DNA of 64,000 bases from Asparagopsis taxiformis (GCA_030407315.1 JALQPE010000653.1:19263-83262), one strand, 5' to 3'; positions 1 to 10,013 are shown, counted from the stretch's first letter. Notes: generated from the sequence alone by a model not told the origin. Numbers and translations: made by a program.

Positions 1-937
1 GTTTACGCTTTGGTTCACTCGGCGCATCGCGACTATGATCGCAAATAGCTCTCGAATTGAGAAAGTAATCAACTATGGAACACTCTTCCGTATCTGTTTC
101 AGTTCCTTCACGGAAGCCTCAGTGATTAGCTCGAAAAGCTCTTTCTGCACCAATTTTGTGCATCGCTGCTCCCATTCGTGAACTCCTATTTATTCCCAAC
201 TTCCGTTCGGAAATTGAGGAATATGACGTCACATTCCTCAGCGATTGCAGGCCCTTCAGCACGATTCTAATTGTCATCGCACTAAAATCGATAGTGTCAT
301 CTCCTATCCCAACTGACATAAACATGATTCTATTCTCTATTGGCAGAATAGGCTTCACTGAGACTAGAAACCTCAATCCCATTCTAGGTCGGTCGATCTG
401 CTATCCTCTTTCATTTATCCTCCCTCGTACTAACTTCGCTACCTACAAATATCTGTAAAGCTCGACCACAATTACTATCTTCGTATACCACACACCATTA
501 CACCATTCCAATATTTACCTTCACACCAACACTATGCTCCATATTTCCTCTCAAGTCCACTCCACGAGACAGTGTTGTGAACCAATACACGGTACTACCC
601 GCAGACAATACAATTTGCTATCTACACTACTGTCTACAGATTTACCCAGACAGTGCAGTAATACAATACAATGCACTGCCTCAGACAGTAAAATGTACTG
701 TCTGCACATACTGTCTGGCGGCAACACTTCCGGACAGTAAAATTTACTGTTCTGGACAGTAAATTTTACTGTTTTTGGTACTGCCCAGATTTCGTGCCAG
801 TTTATTGCTGCAGCAGTATTCTGAAATTTCCAGACAGTAAATTTTACTGTCTCCGCGCACTGTCTTGGCCAGACAGTAATTTTTACTGTCTCAGACAGTA
901 AATTTACTGTCTTTTTTCATTCCCAACACCGTAGTGT
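1..937 (-). mobile_element. Terminal part of a CACTA (EnSpm-like) DNA transposon
   Basis: The right boundary at 937 reads CACCGTAGTG, whose reverse complement begins CACTACGGTG. The same CACTACGGTGTTG terminus occurs at 50270 and 56769. CACTA-type ends followed by dense short subterminal repeats are the hallmark of the EnSpm superfamily. The element runs off the left edge of the window, so its other end, target duplication and transposase are not visible. No credible coding region is seen in 1-560. It has inserted into the chromovirus pol gene that resumes at 938. Confidence 0.72.
560..925. repeat. CACTA subterminal repeats (GACAGT motif)
   Basis: About twenty copies of GACAGT or its complement ACTGTC are packed into this stretch. 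Several are arranged as short palindromes such as ACAGTAAATTTTACTGT. The same motif fills the other two CACTA ends in the window (50300-51010 and 56800-56830). In this superfamily subterminal repeats are binding sites for the transposition proteins. Confidence 0.7.
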
Positions 938-2639
938 AAAGAGTTTCTTTTCGAAAGCCAAGTTGAGTCGAAAAGAAGCGAGATGGTTGGAAACTCTAGG
1001 TAACTTTGGTATATTCCCGATAACCCTCAAACCTGGAAAGATTCATGTATTGGGTGATGTTTTATCAAGGGCTCCTCACGTTATAACTGGGCGAAATGCT
1101 TCATTTAGCAATATTGAAGTACCTGAAATCAATTTTGAGGACATTGTAACCCGATATGATGATGACCAGTTCTTCGGACCAGAGGTAAGAGCCATGGAAG
1201 GAGATTTTCCTGAAGATGAGATTCAGAAACGGAAACTGGAAAAGATCATACCATTGTTTTGTCGTGAACGGGCGAGGCTATTTTACAATGGAAAGTTGTG
1301 TGTACCGAGAAGGTCTGTGTCCAGTATTTTGCAAATGGCACATGACTCTAGGATAAGCGGTCATTTCAAGTTCTTGAAGACGCTAGCAAGACTTGAAAAA
1401 TTCCACTGGAGACACAAAGCCCGAGATGTCCGGAAGTATGTGGAGGGATGCATGAAGTGTCAGCAATACAAAGACTCTAATCAGAAGAAGTTGACTGATC
1501 CAACTTCTTTAGAGATTCCTGAGAGAAGATGGGGATCTCTAGCAACCGACTTTATCGTAAGTCTACCCAAGACAAAAGACGGTTATGATGCCATAACTAC
1601 CTGGGTAGACCGGTTGACGAGAAGAGTTCATTTTATCAAGTCAAGAGGTACTGACACTGCTGAGGATGTTGCGAATGCATTCTTCTCCAACATATTCAAG
1701 CTTCATGGACTTCCTGACAATGTGGTATCGGATCGAGATAGAAAGTTTACATCCAAGTTTTGGGATTGTTTGATGGAACTATGTGGCGTTAAGCTCAAGA
1801 TGTCTACGAGCAGGCACCCACAGACGGATGGCACGTCCGAAATCATGAATCGGATGATTGAGAACTATCTTCGGTGCTATTGTTCCTATAACCAAGACAA
1901 TTGGGATGAACTTCTACCATCTGCAGAGTTTTCCTACAATTCTGCTGTTTCTGAAGATCTAGGTATGTCCCCTTTTGAGCTGGACCTGGGATGGATTCCA
2001 AAGTCTCCTTTGGACTTTGTGTCTGGAAATGAGATACCTGTGCAAAGTGTTGAGGAATTCAAGAAACGGCTTACAGATTCTCTTGAAGATGCTAAGTACT
2101 CTTACAACATTGCGAAAGCAGCACAGAGTGCGTATGCCTCCAGAAAGTTCAAGGATCCAGACTATAGGGTGGGATCCAAGTTATGGATTAACAGGTCTTT
2201 GTTCAGGGATGCATACTCCCAGTCTCAGGAAAAGGAGAAGTTGACAGCAAGACGTTTTGGACCGTTTGTTGTGAAGGAATTGATTGGCAAAAATGCAGTT
2301 AGGTTGGATCTTCCTGATCATATCAAGATTCATCCTGTTGTTAATGTCAGCCACACAATTCCTCAAATAGAACAACCGAGTGATATTGCTGCTCCAATAC
2401 CTCCTGTACCGGCCCCTGTCCCTGCTATTGAAGGTGATGAAATCGAGGTTGAAGCGATCTTGAATCATAGAAAAAGAGGACGAGGATATCAGTTCCTAAC
2501 CTTGATGAAAGGTAGTCCTACTCATGATGCTTCATGGCAACCTACGAGGGATTTCATAGACAGAGATGGCACGAAGACTGGAATATGGTTAGAATACATC
2601 CGGAAGAAGAATATTCTACCGGAATATCATGATGAATAA
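938..2639 (+). pseudogene. Ty3/gypsy chromovirus pol, 3' fragment (RNase H end, integrase, chromodomain)
   Basis: This stretch is nearly identical in DNA to 6959-8661 of the full-length element downstream, with only about three base differences noticed in 1.7 kb. The reading frame stays open to the stop at 2637-2639. It keeps the end of the RNase H domain, the HHCC zinc-binding and D,D35E core of integrase, and the C-terminal chromodomain-like segment. Protease and reverse transcriptase are missing because a CACTA transposon sits immediately upstream, so it cannot work alone. The near identity to the full copy points to a recent burst of one family. Confidence 0.9.
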
Positions 2640-2679
2640 CTAAGTTGATGAGGACATCAACAGTGTGAGGGGGGAGTAG

Positions 2680-3041
2680 TGTAACGAACTGAAGCTGATG
2701 CCAGCAATGGCCAGCATAAACTAGTGTATTCTAGACACTACAAGTTACACTAAGTTTACTCATATACTATAGGCTGCTAGAAAGTAACTTGCTGTTACGC
2801 CTAGAAGTATCTAGTTGGCTATGTCATCGAGTGATGTCATGATGGCATCATGTTAGATTTATTTTTGATGACATAATTTTATTTTGATTAGTATTTTCTA
2901 GAATTAGTTCGACATCGAACTACAATTCTATGGTGGGTATAAAAAGGCATGGTCAACTCCGGTCTTGGGGGTTCGGAGGCATCATCGATCATTCAACTAA
3001 AACAACTACCACTCAGCTATCCCGTATACGCATTCGTTTCA
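2680..3041 (+). repeat. LTR (3' LTR of the truncated chromovirus)
   Basis: This 362-bp repeat starts TGTAACGA and ends TCGTTTCA, an 8-bp inverted terminus with one mismatch. It follows the pol stop by 40 bp. A purine-rich polypurine tract (GAGGGGGGAG, 2668-2677) lies just upstream. It carries a TATA-like GGTATAAAAAGG. It is almost identical to the LTRs at 3063 and 19069. Confidence 0.92.
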
Positions 3042-3062
3042 AAGCTGCTGATAGTGCGTGGG

Positions 3063-3422
3063 TGTAACGAACTGAAGCTGATGCCAGCAATGGCCAGCAT
3101 AAACTAGTGTATTCTAGACACTACAAGTTACACTAAGTTTACTCATATACTATAGGCTGCTAGAAAGTAACTTGCTGTTACGCCTAGAAGTATCTAGTTG
3201 GCTATGTCATCGAGTGATGTCATGATGGCATCATGTTAGATTTATTTTGATGACATAATTTTATTTTGATTAGTATTTTCTAGAATTAGTTCGACATCGA
3301 ACTACAATTCTATGGTGGGTATAAAAGGCATGGTCAACTCCGGTCTTGGGGGATCGGAGGCATCATCGATCATTCAACGAAAACAACTACCACTCAGCTA
3401 TCCCGTATACACATTCGTTTCA
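3063..3422 (+). repeat. 5' LTR of the full-length chromovirus
   Basis: This 360-bp LTR has TGTAACGA...TCGTTTCA ends. It contains a TATA-like GGTATAAAAGGC near 3319 that probably drives transcription of the element. It is preceded by the target duplication GTGGG and lies only 21 bp after the LTR of the truncated copy. Confidence 0.95.
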
Positions 3423-3423
3423 C

Positions 3424-3432
3424 TGGTAGCAT
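3424..3432 (+). promoter_or_regulatory. Primer binding site, initiator-tRNA-Met-like
   Basis: One base after the LTR the sequence reads TGGTAGCAT. Eukaryotic initiator methionine tRNAs commonly end CUGCUACCA, whose complement is TGGTAGCAG, so eight bases match. This is the standard place for the minus-strand DNA primer. The tRNA of this organism was not examined. Confidence 0.7.
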
Positions 3433-3522
3433 CGCTTTCTACGGGCGCACTGAGTGAGCAGTTCGGCAAACGCCGGCCGCCTGCAAGCTCTTGGCTGAAA
3501 AGCCATCGTTGGGAGTTATTGA

Positions 3523-3736
3523 ACACCTGAGGGCAGGAGTGCCAGGTGTAAGAACTGTAGTGTCTGCTACCCCTTGAGCAAGGGTAAGTTACCTGAGGGC
3601 AGGAAGGCCAGGTAACTAAGGGCCTACAGGAGGGACTGTAAGTGGTCAACCCGAGGGCAGGAGAGCCGGGTTGTACCTGAGGGCAGGAGGGCCAGGTGGT
3701 GTCTGAGGGCTGGAGAGCCAGACATCCCACTTACAG
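3523..3736 (+). other. Structured leader RNA: five covarying stem-loops
   Basis: Five consecutive hairpins lie at 3523-3549, 3588-3616, 3647-3673, 3675-3696 and 3701-3723. Each has a variable outer stem, then an unpaired GAG, a constant GGC/GCC inner stem and a loop of the form (A/T)GGAnn. The outer stems change on both sides together: ACACCT/AGGTGT, GTTACCT/AGGTAAC, CAACCC/GGGTTG, ACCT/AGGT and GTCT/AGAC. That compensation shows selection on RNA pairing. Longer helices appear to close groups of them: CTGTAAGTGG (3636-3645) with CCACTTACAG (3727-3736), and CTGTAG (3555-3560) with CTACAG (3624-3629). The region sits in the leader between the primer site and gag, where packaging, dimerisation or translation signals would be expected. 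Its function is unknown. Confidence 0.75.
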
Positions 3737-4225
3737 AACCTTGATCGGAAGTCTAGCTTCCTGGAGGGATTCTTGATTCTCAAGACTATCCTCTGACCAG
3801 TCCTGTGCTGTCGCCAATTGTATTCCCTATACATCCTATTCCACTTGTTGGCTGTTAGCTAGGTGGACCGACAGGGTCACGGATACGGGTAACGCAGGCT
3901 TGATAGGGGTAAGGACTTGGACTAAGAGGGGTGGAGAGGAGATAGGAAAACTTGAGGAAAGTTGGGTACGGTCGACTCGCGAAACTTTCTTATAGGGTAA
4001 GGACACCGAAGGGTTTACATCGTAAACTGGTGGGGATATCCCGAACGGATCGTTGAACCACATTCCCTGGGGTGGGTGTGATCAGAGTGCTGAAATTCCT
4101 CTCTCCGCGGGTAGAGGACCCGTCGTCAAAGGACGAATCCTTTCAAAAATTGGAAACTGGAAATTTGTTGTTGAAGAAGAAAGAAGTTTTTTTAAGGTTT
4201 TACGTTTGGGAAGAACACTGTCATT

Positions 4226-4993
4226 ATGTCGTTATTGAAGCCTAATAAGCCCCCGACATTCGATGGAACGCGTGATGCGTTTACTGTTCGGACGTGGCTA
4301 CACTCTGTTGGAAGGTACATTTCTCTCATTCAGGTAGGCTCGGATGCAGAAATATCCGATAAACAAGCTATTGATTTCGCTTCGACGTTCATGACAGGGG
4401 TGGCTGCCAACTGGTGGTTTACCGTTGTCAACGGAGCGAAAATGCCTGATTCTTGGGAGGCCTTCTCAAACCTGGTTATTCAAGAGTTCGTTCCTCAAGA
4501 TAGTGCTGTTAGAGCTCGCGATAAGCTCAGCAAGTTGAAACAGAAAACAAGCGTTTCTGCCTATCTTTCCGAGTTTAGGAACATCGTAATCAATATCCAG
4601 GATATGAGTGAGGGTGAGAAGTTGGCACGTTTCTGTGAAGGTCTCAAGTCTCATATTCTTCTAGATGTTCGCAAGAACAATCCATCGGACCTTGATGCCG
4701 CTGCAAATATTGCTCTTAGCGTTGATGGTGCTTATTACGGAGCTGGGTTCTATACAGGAAAAGTTGTTCCTTCAAGTTATTCCGGGTACGCTCCCATGGA
4801 AATCGGCAACTTCGAGAAAAGCCATTCCATGAATGCCCAGAAGAGGAAGGATATTCGTGAGAACCTATGCTTTGTATGTCACAAGCCCGGTTGCAGAGCG
4901 TATAGGCACAAAGGGGAAGTCAAGAAGAGGCTTAATACGAACAACACTCAGGTTCATTGGGGAGCACCAAGTTCCTTTCCACAGGAAAACTAG
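4226..4993 (+). CDS. gag: Chromovirus Gag (255 aa)
   Basis: Gag forms the virus-like particle of the retrotransposon and binds its RNA. The first ATG after the 800-base leader opens a 255-residue frame. Residues about 30-150 resemble the capsid-type retrotransposon gag region, with conserved tryptophans and a leucine-rich helical tract. The C-terminal zinc knuckle starts at about residue 214 with spacing C-X2-C-X4-C-X4-H. The usual retroelement order is C-X2-C-X4-H-X4-C, so the last two ligands are swapped. The stop at 4991-4993 overlaps the pol frame, which lies in the -1 frame. There are no internal stops, so the gene looks intact. Confidence 0.9.
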   Translation: MSLLKPNKPPTFDGTRDAFTVRTWLHSVGRYISLIQVGSDAEISDKQAIDFASTFMTGVAANWWFTVVNGAKMPDSWEAFSNLVIQEFVPQDSAVRARDKLSKLKQKTSVSAYLSEFRNIVINIQDMSEGEKLARFCEGLKSHILLDVRKNNPSDLDAAANIALSVDGAYYGAGFYTGKVVPSSYSGYAPMEIGNFEKSHSMNAQKRKDIRENLCFVCHKPGCRAYRHKGEVKKRLNTNNTQVHWGAPSSFPQEN

Positions 4994-7900
4994 TCGGTCC
5001 TCCTAAAAACAAGTTGTACGCTCAGGATGGACCTGAAAAGAGTGTGAATGTTCGATGCGCTGATGCGCAAGTTAAGAGACCAGAAAAGCCAGGAAGGGCT
5101 GTTCCAAGGCAGGAGAAGGGCCGTGTAGAGCCGAGAGTCTTGGAAGCTGAATCAAATACTATTGTTGGGAAAGAAAGCATCACTACTGATGACCCTATAC
5201 CAGTAGATCCATTATTGGTTTTCCATGGAAAGTTGAACGGATTACCAGTCAAAGTATTGAAAGATGATGGATGCAATACCAACGTAGTAGGGGCCGAGTT
5301 TCTGAGGAAGCAGAAATCTCGAGGAAATTTCATGATTCAGAAAGAGAAAATACAAGTCTCACACTCTCGAAAAGGTTCCACGGAAGAAGCATCTGAAGTA
5401 ATCATCAAAGGAACATTGAATATGGGTTCACATACCTATACATCAAATTGGGTTGTTGCCAATTGTAGGTATGATGTTCTTTTGGGGATGCCATGGCATG
5501 TCGCCCACAATCCAGTTATCGATTACAAGAAAAGGATTGTGAAATGTGGCCATCAGTTGCTTCACGCCTGTAAAGATCCTGATGATCCAAGGATTCATGT
5601 GACGAATCTTGGAGTGAGAAAATTCAGAAAAATGTTACGGAACAGGAAGAACAGTAATGACTTTGAAGTGTATCAAGTGTTCGAAAAGGAAAATATTCAG
5701 GGAATGAAAGGTTCCAAACACAGTGAGAGGTTGGGGAAGTTACTGACAAAGTACCAGGAAGTGTTCAGAAGTGATCTTCCAGATGGACTTCCTCCCAAGC
5801 GAACAGTAGATCACGCGATCGATGTTCAGAAAGATGCTAAACCTCCACTGAGACCTCTATTTCAGCTGTCTCCCGCGGAACTAAGAGCAGCTAAGGAATA
5901 TGTCGAGGAACTGCTGAAGAAAGGAAAAATAAGATCAAGTAAGTCACCTTATGGAGCTCCTCTGTTCTTTGTCAAAGAGAAAGACAAGCTTCGTGGAGTA
6001 GTCGATTATCGAGCTTTGAATCGAATCACGAAGAGGAACAATGCTCCATTGCCGAGATCTGATGAAATGTTTGATCGCCTTGGGGGATCAAAATATTTTT
6101 CAAAACTAGACCTCAAGACGGGGTTCCATCAGATCAGGGTGAAGCCGGAAGACATCGAGAAAACAGCGTTTAATACAAAATATGGGCAGTTCGAATATCT
6201 TGTCATGCCTATGGGTTTATGTAACGCTCCTGCAACGTTTCAGACCTTGATGAACCAGATTTTCTATGATTGCATTGATGTTTTCTTGGTTGTTTACATG
6301 GATGATCTACTAGTATTCAGCAAGACGGAAGAGGAACATTTTCGGAATTTGGAAACTGTATTGGAACGTCTGAAGAGAAATGAATTGTACGTTTCTCCAA
6401 AGAAATGTGAATTCTTTCAGACAGAGATCGACTTCTTGGGATTTTTGGTTGGTAGAGACGGCATCAGGGTTAATCCAGAAAAGGTTGACGTCCTTAAAAC
6501 CTGGCCAAAACCAAAATCATTGACAGAGTTGAGAAGTTTCCTTGGTCTCTTACAGTTTTTCCGAAGGTTCATTCCGAAATTCTCTGGGATTGCGGCTCCA
6601 TTGACGGATCTGACGAAGAAAGAAAAGGGTATTGGACAATGGGATGAAATCTGTGATGAAGCTTTCCAAAAATTGAAAGATGCAATGATTCAGGCTCCAA
6701 TATTAGTTGCACCTGATTGGAGAAAGGCCTTCCGAGGTCATGTTGATGCATCTCAGCTCGCTGTTGGTGGTACTCTAACTCAGCTGGACGAGAATGGGAA
6801 GGATCGTGTTATTGCCTTCTACTCAAAGAAGTTATCATCCACTGAGGCAGATTATACAGCGAATGACCGAGAACTTTTGGCTTTGATTTGTTTCTTGGAA
6901 AGATTTAGATGTTACCTCGAAGGAGTTGAATTTGAAATATTCACAGACAACCAAGTGCTAAAGAGTTTCTTTTCGAAAGCCAAGTTGAGTCGAAAAGAAG
7001 CGAGATGGTTGGAAACTCTAGGTAACTTTGGTATATTCCCGATAACCCTCAAACCTGGAAAGATTCATGTATTGGGTGATGTTTTATCAAGGGCTCCTCA
7101 CGTTATAACTGGGCGAAATGCTTCATTTAGCAATATTGAAGTACCTGAAATCAATTTTGAGGACATTGTAACCCGATATGATGATGACCAGTTCTTCGGA
7201 CCAGAGGTAAGAGCCATGGAAGGAGATTTTCCTGAAGATGAGATTCAGAAACGGAAACTGGAAAAGATCATACCATTGTTTTGTCGTGAACGGGCGAGGC
7301 TATTTTACAATGGAAAGTTGTGTGTACCGAGAAGGTCTGTGTCCAGTATTTTGCAAATGGCACATGACTCTAGGATAAGCGGTCATTTCAAGTTCTTGAA
7401 GACGCTAGCAAGACTTGAAAAATTCCATTGGAGACACAAAGCCCGAGATGTCCGGAAGTATGTGGAGGGATGCATGAAGTGTCAGCAATACAAAGACTCT
7501 AATCAGAAGAAGTTGACTGATCCAACTTCTTTAGAGATTCCTGAGAGAAGATGGGGATCTCTAGCAACCGACTTTATCGTAAGTCTACCCAAGACAAAAG
7601 ACGGTTATGATGCCATAACTACCTGGGTAGACCGGTTGACGAGAAGAGTTCATTTTATCAAGTCAAGAGGTACTGACACTGCTGAGGATGTTGCGAATGC
7701 ATTCTTCTCCAACATATTCAAGCTTCATGGACTTCCTGACAATGTGGTATCGGATCGAGATAGAAAGTTTACATCCAAGTTTTGGGATTGTTTGATGGAA
7801 CTATGTGGCGTTAAGCTCAAGATGTCTACGAGCAGGCACCCACAGACGGATGGCACGTCCGAAATCATGAATCGGATGATTGAGAACTATCTTCGGTGCT

Positions 7901-8661
7901 ATTGTTCCTATAACCAAGACAATTGGGATGAACTTCTACCATCTGCAGAGTTTTCCTACAATTCTGCTGTTTCTGAAGATCTAGGTATGTCCCCTTTTGA
8001 GCTGGACCTGGGATGGATTCCAAAGTCTCCTTTGGACTTTGTGTCTGGAAATGAGATACCTGTGCAAAGTGTTGAGGAATTCAAGAAACGGCTTACAGAT
8101 TCTCTTGAAGATGCTAAGTACTCTTACAACATTGCGAAAGCAGCACAGAGTGCGTATGCCTCCAGAAAGTTCAAGGATCCAGACTATAGGGTGGGATCCA
8201 AGTTATGGATTAACAGGTCTTTGTTCAGGGATGCATACTCCCAGTCTCAGGAAAAGGAGAAGTTGACAGCAAGACGTTTTGGACCGTTTGTTGTGAAGGA
8301 ATTGATTGGCAAAAATGCAGTTAGGTTGGATCTTCCTGATCATATCAAGATTCATCCTGTTGTTAATGTCAGCCACACAATTCCTCAAATAGAACAACCG
8401 AGTGATATTGCTGCTCCAATACCTCCTGTACCGGCCCCTGTCCCTGCTATTGAAGGTGATGAAATCGAGGTTGAAGCGATCTTGAATCATAGAAAAAGAG
8501 GACGAGGATATCAGTTCCTAACCTTGATGAAAGGTAGTCCTACGCATGATGCTTCATGGCAACCTACGAGGGATTTCATAGACAGAGATGGCACGAAGAC
8601 TGGAATATGGTTAGAATACATCCGGAAGAAGAATATTCTACCGGAATATCATGATGAATAA
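4957..8661 (+). CDS. pol: Chromovirus Pol polyprotein (protease, RT, RNase H, integrase, chromodomain)
   Basis: The frame has no ATG near its start and probably begins by -1 frameshifting from gag. Domain order is protease, reverse transcriptase, RNase H, integrase and chromodomain, the Ty3/gypsy order. The protease catalytic triplet is D-D-G (5263-5271) where D-S/T-G is usual. Reverse transcriptase carries YMDD at residues 447-450. Integrase has an HHCC zinc-binding domain and catalytic D872, D933 and E969, a D,D35E arrangement. The last 60 residues resemble a chromodomain. The 1234-codon frame is unbroken, so the element may be active apart from the insertion between pol and its 3' LTR. Confidence 0.95.
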   Translation: MGSTKFLSTGKLVGPPKNKLYAQDGPEKSVNVRCADAQVKRPEKPGRAVPRQEKGRVEPRVLEAESNTIVGKESITTDDPIPVDPLLVFHGKLNGLPVKVLKDDGCNTNVVGAEFLRKQKSRGNFMIQKEKIQVSHSRKGSTEEASEVIIKGTLNMGSHTYTSNWVVANCRYDVLLGMPWHVAHNPVIDYKKRIVKCGHQLLHACKDPDDPRIHVTNLGVRKFRKMLRNRKNSNDFEVYQVFEKENIQGMKGSKHSERLGKLLTKYQEVFRSDLPDGLPPKRTVDHAIDVQKDAKPPLRPLFQLSPAELRAAKEYVEELLKKGKIRSSKSPYGAPLFFVKEKDKLRGVVDYRALNRITKRNNAPLPRSDEMFDRLGGSKYFSKLDLKTGFHQIRVKPEDIEKTAFNTKYGQFEYLVMPMGLCNAPATFQTLMNQIFYDCIDVFLVVYMDDLLVFSKTEEEHFRNLETVLERLKRNELYVSPKKCEFFQTEIDFLGFLVGRDGIRVNPEKVDVLKTWPKPKSLTELRSFLGLLQFFRRFIPKFSGIAAPLTDLTKKEKGIGQWDEICDEAFQKLKDAMIQAPILVAPDWRKAFRGHVDASQLAVGGTLTQLDENGKDRVIAFYSKKLSSTEADYTANDRELLALICFLERFRCYLEGVEFEIFTDNQVLKSFFSKAKLSRKEARWLETLGNFGIFPITLKPGKIHVLGDVLSRAPHVITGRNASFSNIEVPEINFEDIVTRYDDDQFFGPEVRAMEGDFPEDEIQKRKLEKIIPLFCRERARLFYNGKLCVPRRSVSSILQMAHDSRISGHFKFLKTLARLEKFHWRHKARDVRKYVEGCMKCQQYKDSNQKKLTDPTSLEIPERRWGSLATDFIVSLPKTKDGYDAITTWVDRLTRRVHFIKSRGTDTAEDVANAFFSNIFKLHGLPDNVVSDRDRKFTSKFWDCLMELCGVKLKMSTSRHPQTDGTSEIMNRMIENYLRCYCSYNQDNWDELLPSAEFSYNSAVSEDLGMSPFELDLGWIPKSPLDFVSGNEIPVQSVEEFKKRLTDSLEDAKYSYNIAKAAQSAYASRKFKDPDYRVGSKLWINRSLFRDAYSQSQEKEKLTARRFGPFVVKELIGKNAVRLDLPDHIKIHPVVNVSHTIPQIEQPSDIAAPIPPVPAPVPAIEGDEIEVEAILNHRKRGRGYQFLTLMKGSPTHDASWQPTRDFIDRDGTKTGIWLEYIRKKNILPEYHDE
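4984..4990 (+). promoter_or_regulatory. Candidate -1 ribosomal frameshift heptamer
   Basis: In the gag frame the sequence reads G GAA AAC directly before the TAG stop. Slipping back one base gives GGA AAA C and enters pol. The pol frame is open from 4936, after a TAA at 4933-4935, so the shift must occur within 4936-4993. The pattern resembles the G GAU UUA class of slippery site more than a canonical A AAA AAC. I did not find a convincing downstream pseudoknot by eye. Confidence 0.5.
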
Positions 8662-8690
8662 CTAAGTTGATGAGGACATCAACTGTGTGA

Positions 8691-8698
8691 GGGGGGAA
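8691..8698 (+). promoter_or_regulatory. Polypurine tract of the chromovirus, cut by the transposon insertion
   Basis: GAGGGGGGA follows the pol stop, exactly as at 2668-2676 in the truncated copy. There the LTR starts three bases later. Here the tract is separated from its LTR (19069) by the 10.4-kb insertion, which should block normal plus-strand priming next to the LTR. Confidence 0.75.
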
Positions 8699-8731
8699 CG
8701 TCTGTGTTCTCGGAAATGGACGCGGACGTCC
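8699..8731 (+). repeat. Left terminal inverted repeat of the 10.4-kb transposon
   Basis: It starts CGTCTGTGTTCTCGG and matches the reverse complement of 19031-19063 at 31 of 33 positions. The copy at 48852 begins CTTCTGTGTTCTCGG. Confidence 0.85.
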
Positions 8732-9622
8732 ACAACCTCTAGTACACCTAGTATTACTAGGCGGACGTCCATGTTCTCCAGTATTTTTGGATGTCCGCCT
8801 AGAACCGGACGTCCATGTGGTCTAGTACGTCTAGTATTACTAGGGCGACATTCATTGTTTCTAGTACCACGGATGTCCCCCTCGGGATGGACTTCCGCCA
8901 TGTCTATGTCCACCTAGGACGGGCGCCGGTTCAGAAATTCAAAAATTTCGAGCCCAGAAATTTCTGCCGCCGTGCTCGACATGGATGTCCGCATCCATCA
9001 CGGCGACCACTCTATTTTTCCTTGTCGGTCGACTCCAATTTCGTCTTTAATTTTTTCATCCTCTCGCTCACACCCCCTTCCAGTTGGTGCTCACCTCCTC
9101 CGTACTGTACCTCAAACACCCCCAATACCACTCTAGCACGCATTTTTAGCTACCTATCCCCGCTTCCACGGTGCACACCTCCATTCCATACCTACTTTTC
9201 TGCTCTACCGTACAGATTTCGTATAACCAGTCCTCATACTACCTCAGAATAGGGCAAAAACACCCCCTATCTCCTCGACCATGCTCTCCCCCATCACCTT
9301 TGCAACGTATTGTTCTTCAATACCCTCTCTCCTCTACCTTCAACCCCTCTCCTTCGCCCTCTCCACAAACTTCCCCTGCAGCTTACTCTTCGACCTGCTC
9401 CACCCCTCCCTCCCTCACCTGCTACATGCCCCCACGCCATCCGCATCTTCGATACCGTATACACCACCACCACCACCACCGGCCCACGCTCCCGCTCCCA
9501 CGCCGTCTCCCCAGAAACCTCCCCGCTCTGAGCCACATATCAACCCCCCACTTCGCACCCATCCTCCCACTCCCCTCCCTCCCCAAATACAATAACCCTC
9601 TTCTTCCCCATCACATCCCCAC

Positions 9623-10013
9623 TCACCACAGCCAGAACAGACGCCACCCCCCTTCCCACCTCTTTCTCCTCACTTTCCTAAAACCCCCTCCTCTCGGCGC
9701 CTTCAACCGCACCCTCCTACGGTCCCACCTAAACACCTCCTCCGCCCTCACTACCCCAACACCCCGCAGCGTCTCCCCAATCCCCATAATATGCTTGTCG
9801 GCACTCCTCTCCGAATCACAATCCAATCTAAACCCGCACTCCGTACATTTCCACTTCCCCCTGTACCATCCCATCCCAAGATTCCATCCACCCCCCACAG
9901 AACACATCCTCATACCACAGAAGAATTTTCTTCCTCTCATACCTCATCCTTAAAACCTCCATCTCTTCCATGTAAATTTCGATGTAAATATTTCCTCCAC
10001 TATGCAAACTCAT
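9623..10013 (-). CDS. Uncharacterised cysteine-containing ORF of the transposon
   Basis: Two overlapping minus-strand frames (9623-9940 and 9828-10013) together look like one protein interrupted by an intron or frameshift. The upstream frame is rich in charged residues. The other has a C-X2-C motif (KCTECGF), another Cys and a later His, followed by an Arg-rich tail. The second copy of the element at 49799-50178 preserves these sequences with few residue changes (for example FRLDCDSE against FRMECDSE). That suggests past coding constraint, or only recent duplication. I recognise no family. The pro-rich plus-strand frames over the same DNA are shadows. Confidence 0.35.

Noticed and set aside
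8687..9252. Threonine/serine-rich frames at the left end of the transposon
   Set aside because: They come from the repetitive CTAGTAC and GGACGTCC motifs and are not separate genes.
9171..9953. 260-codon proline/serine/histidine-rich frame, also seen at 49452-50339
   Set aside because: Composition follows the C-rich strand of the transposon. The minus-strand frames over the same DNA show better residue conservation between copies.
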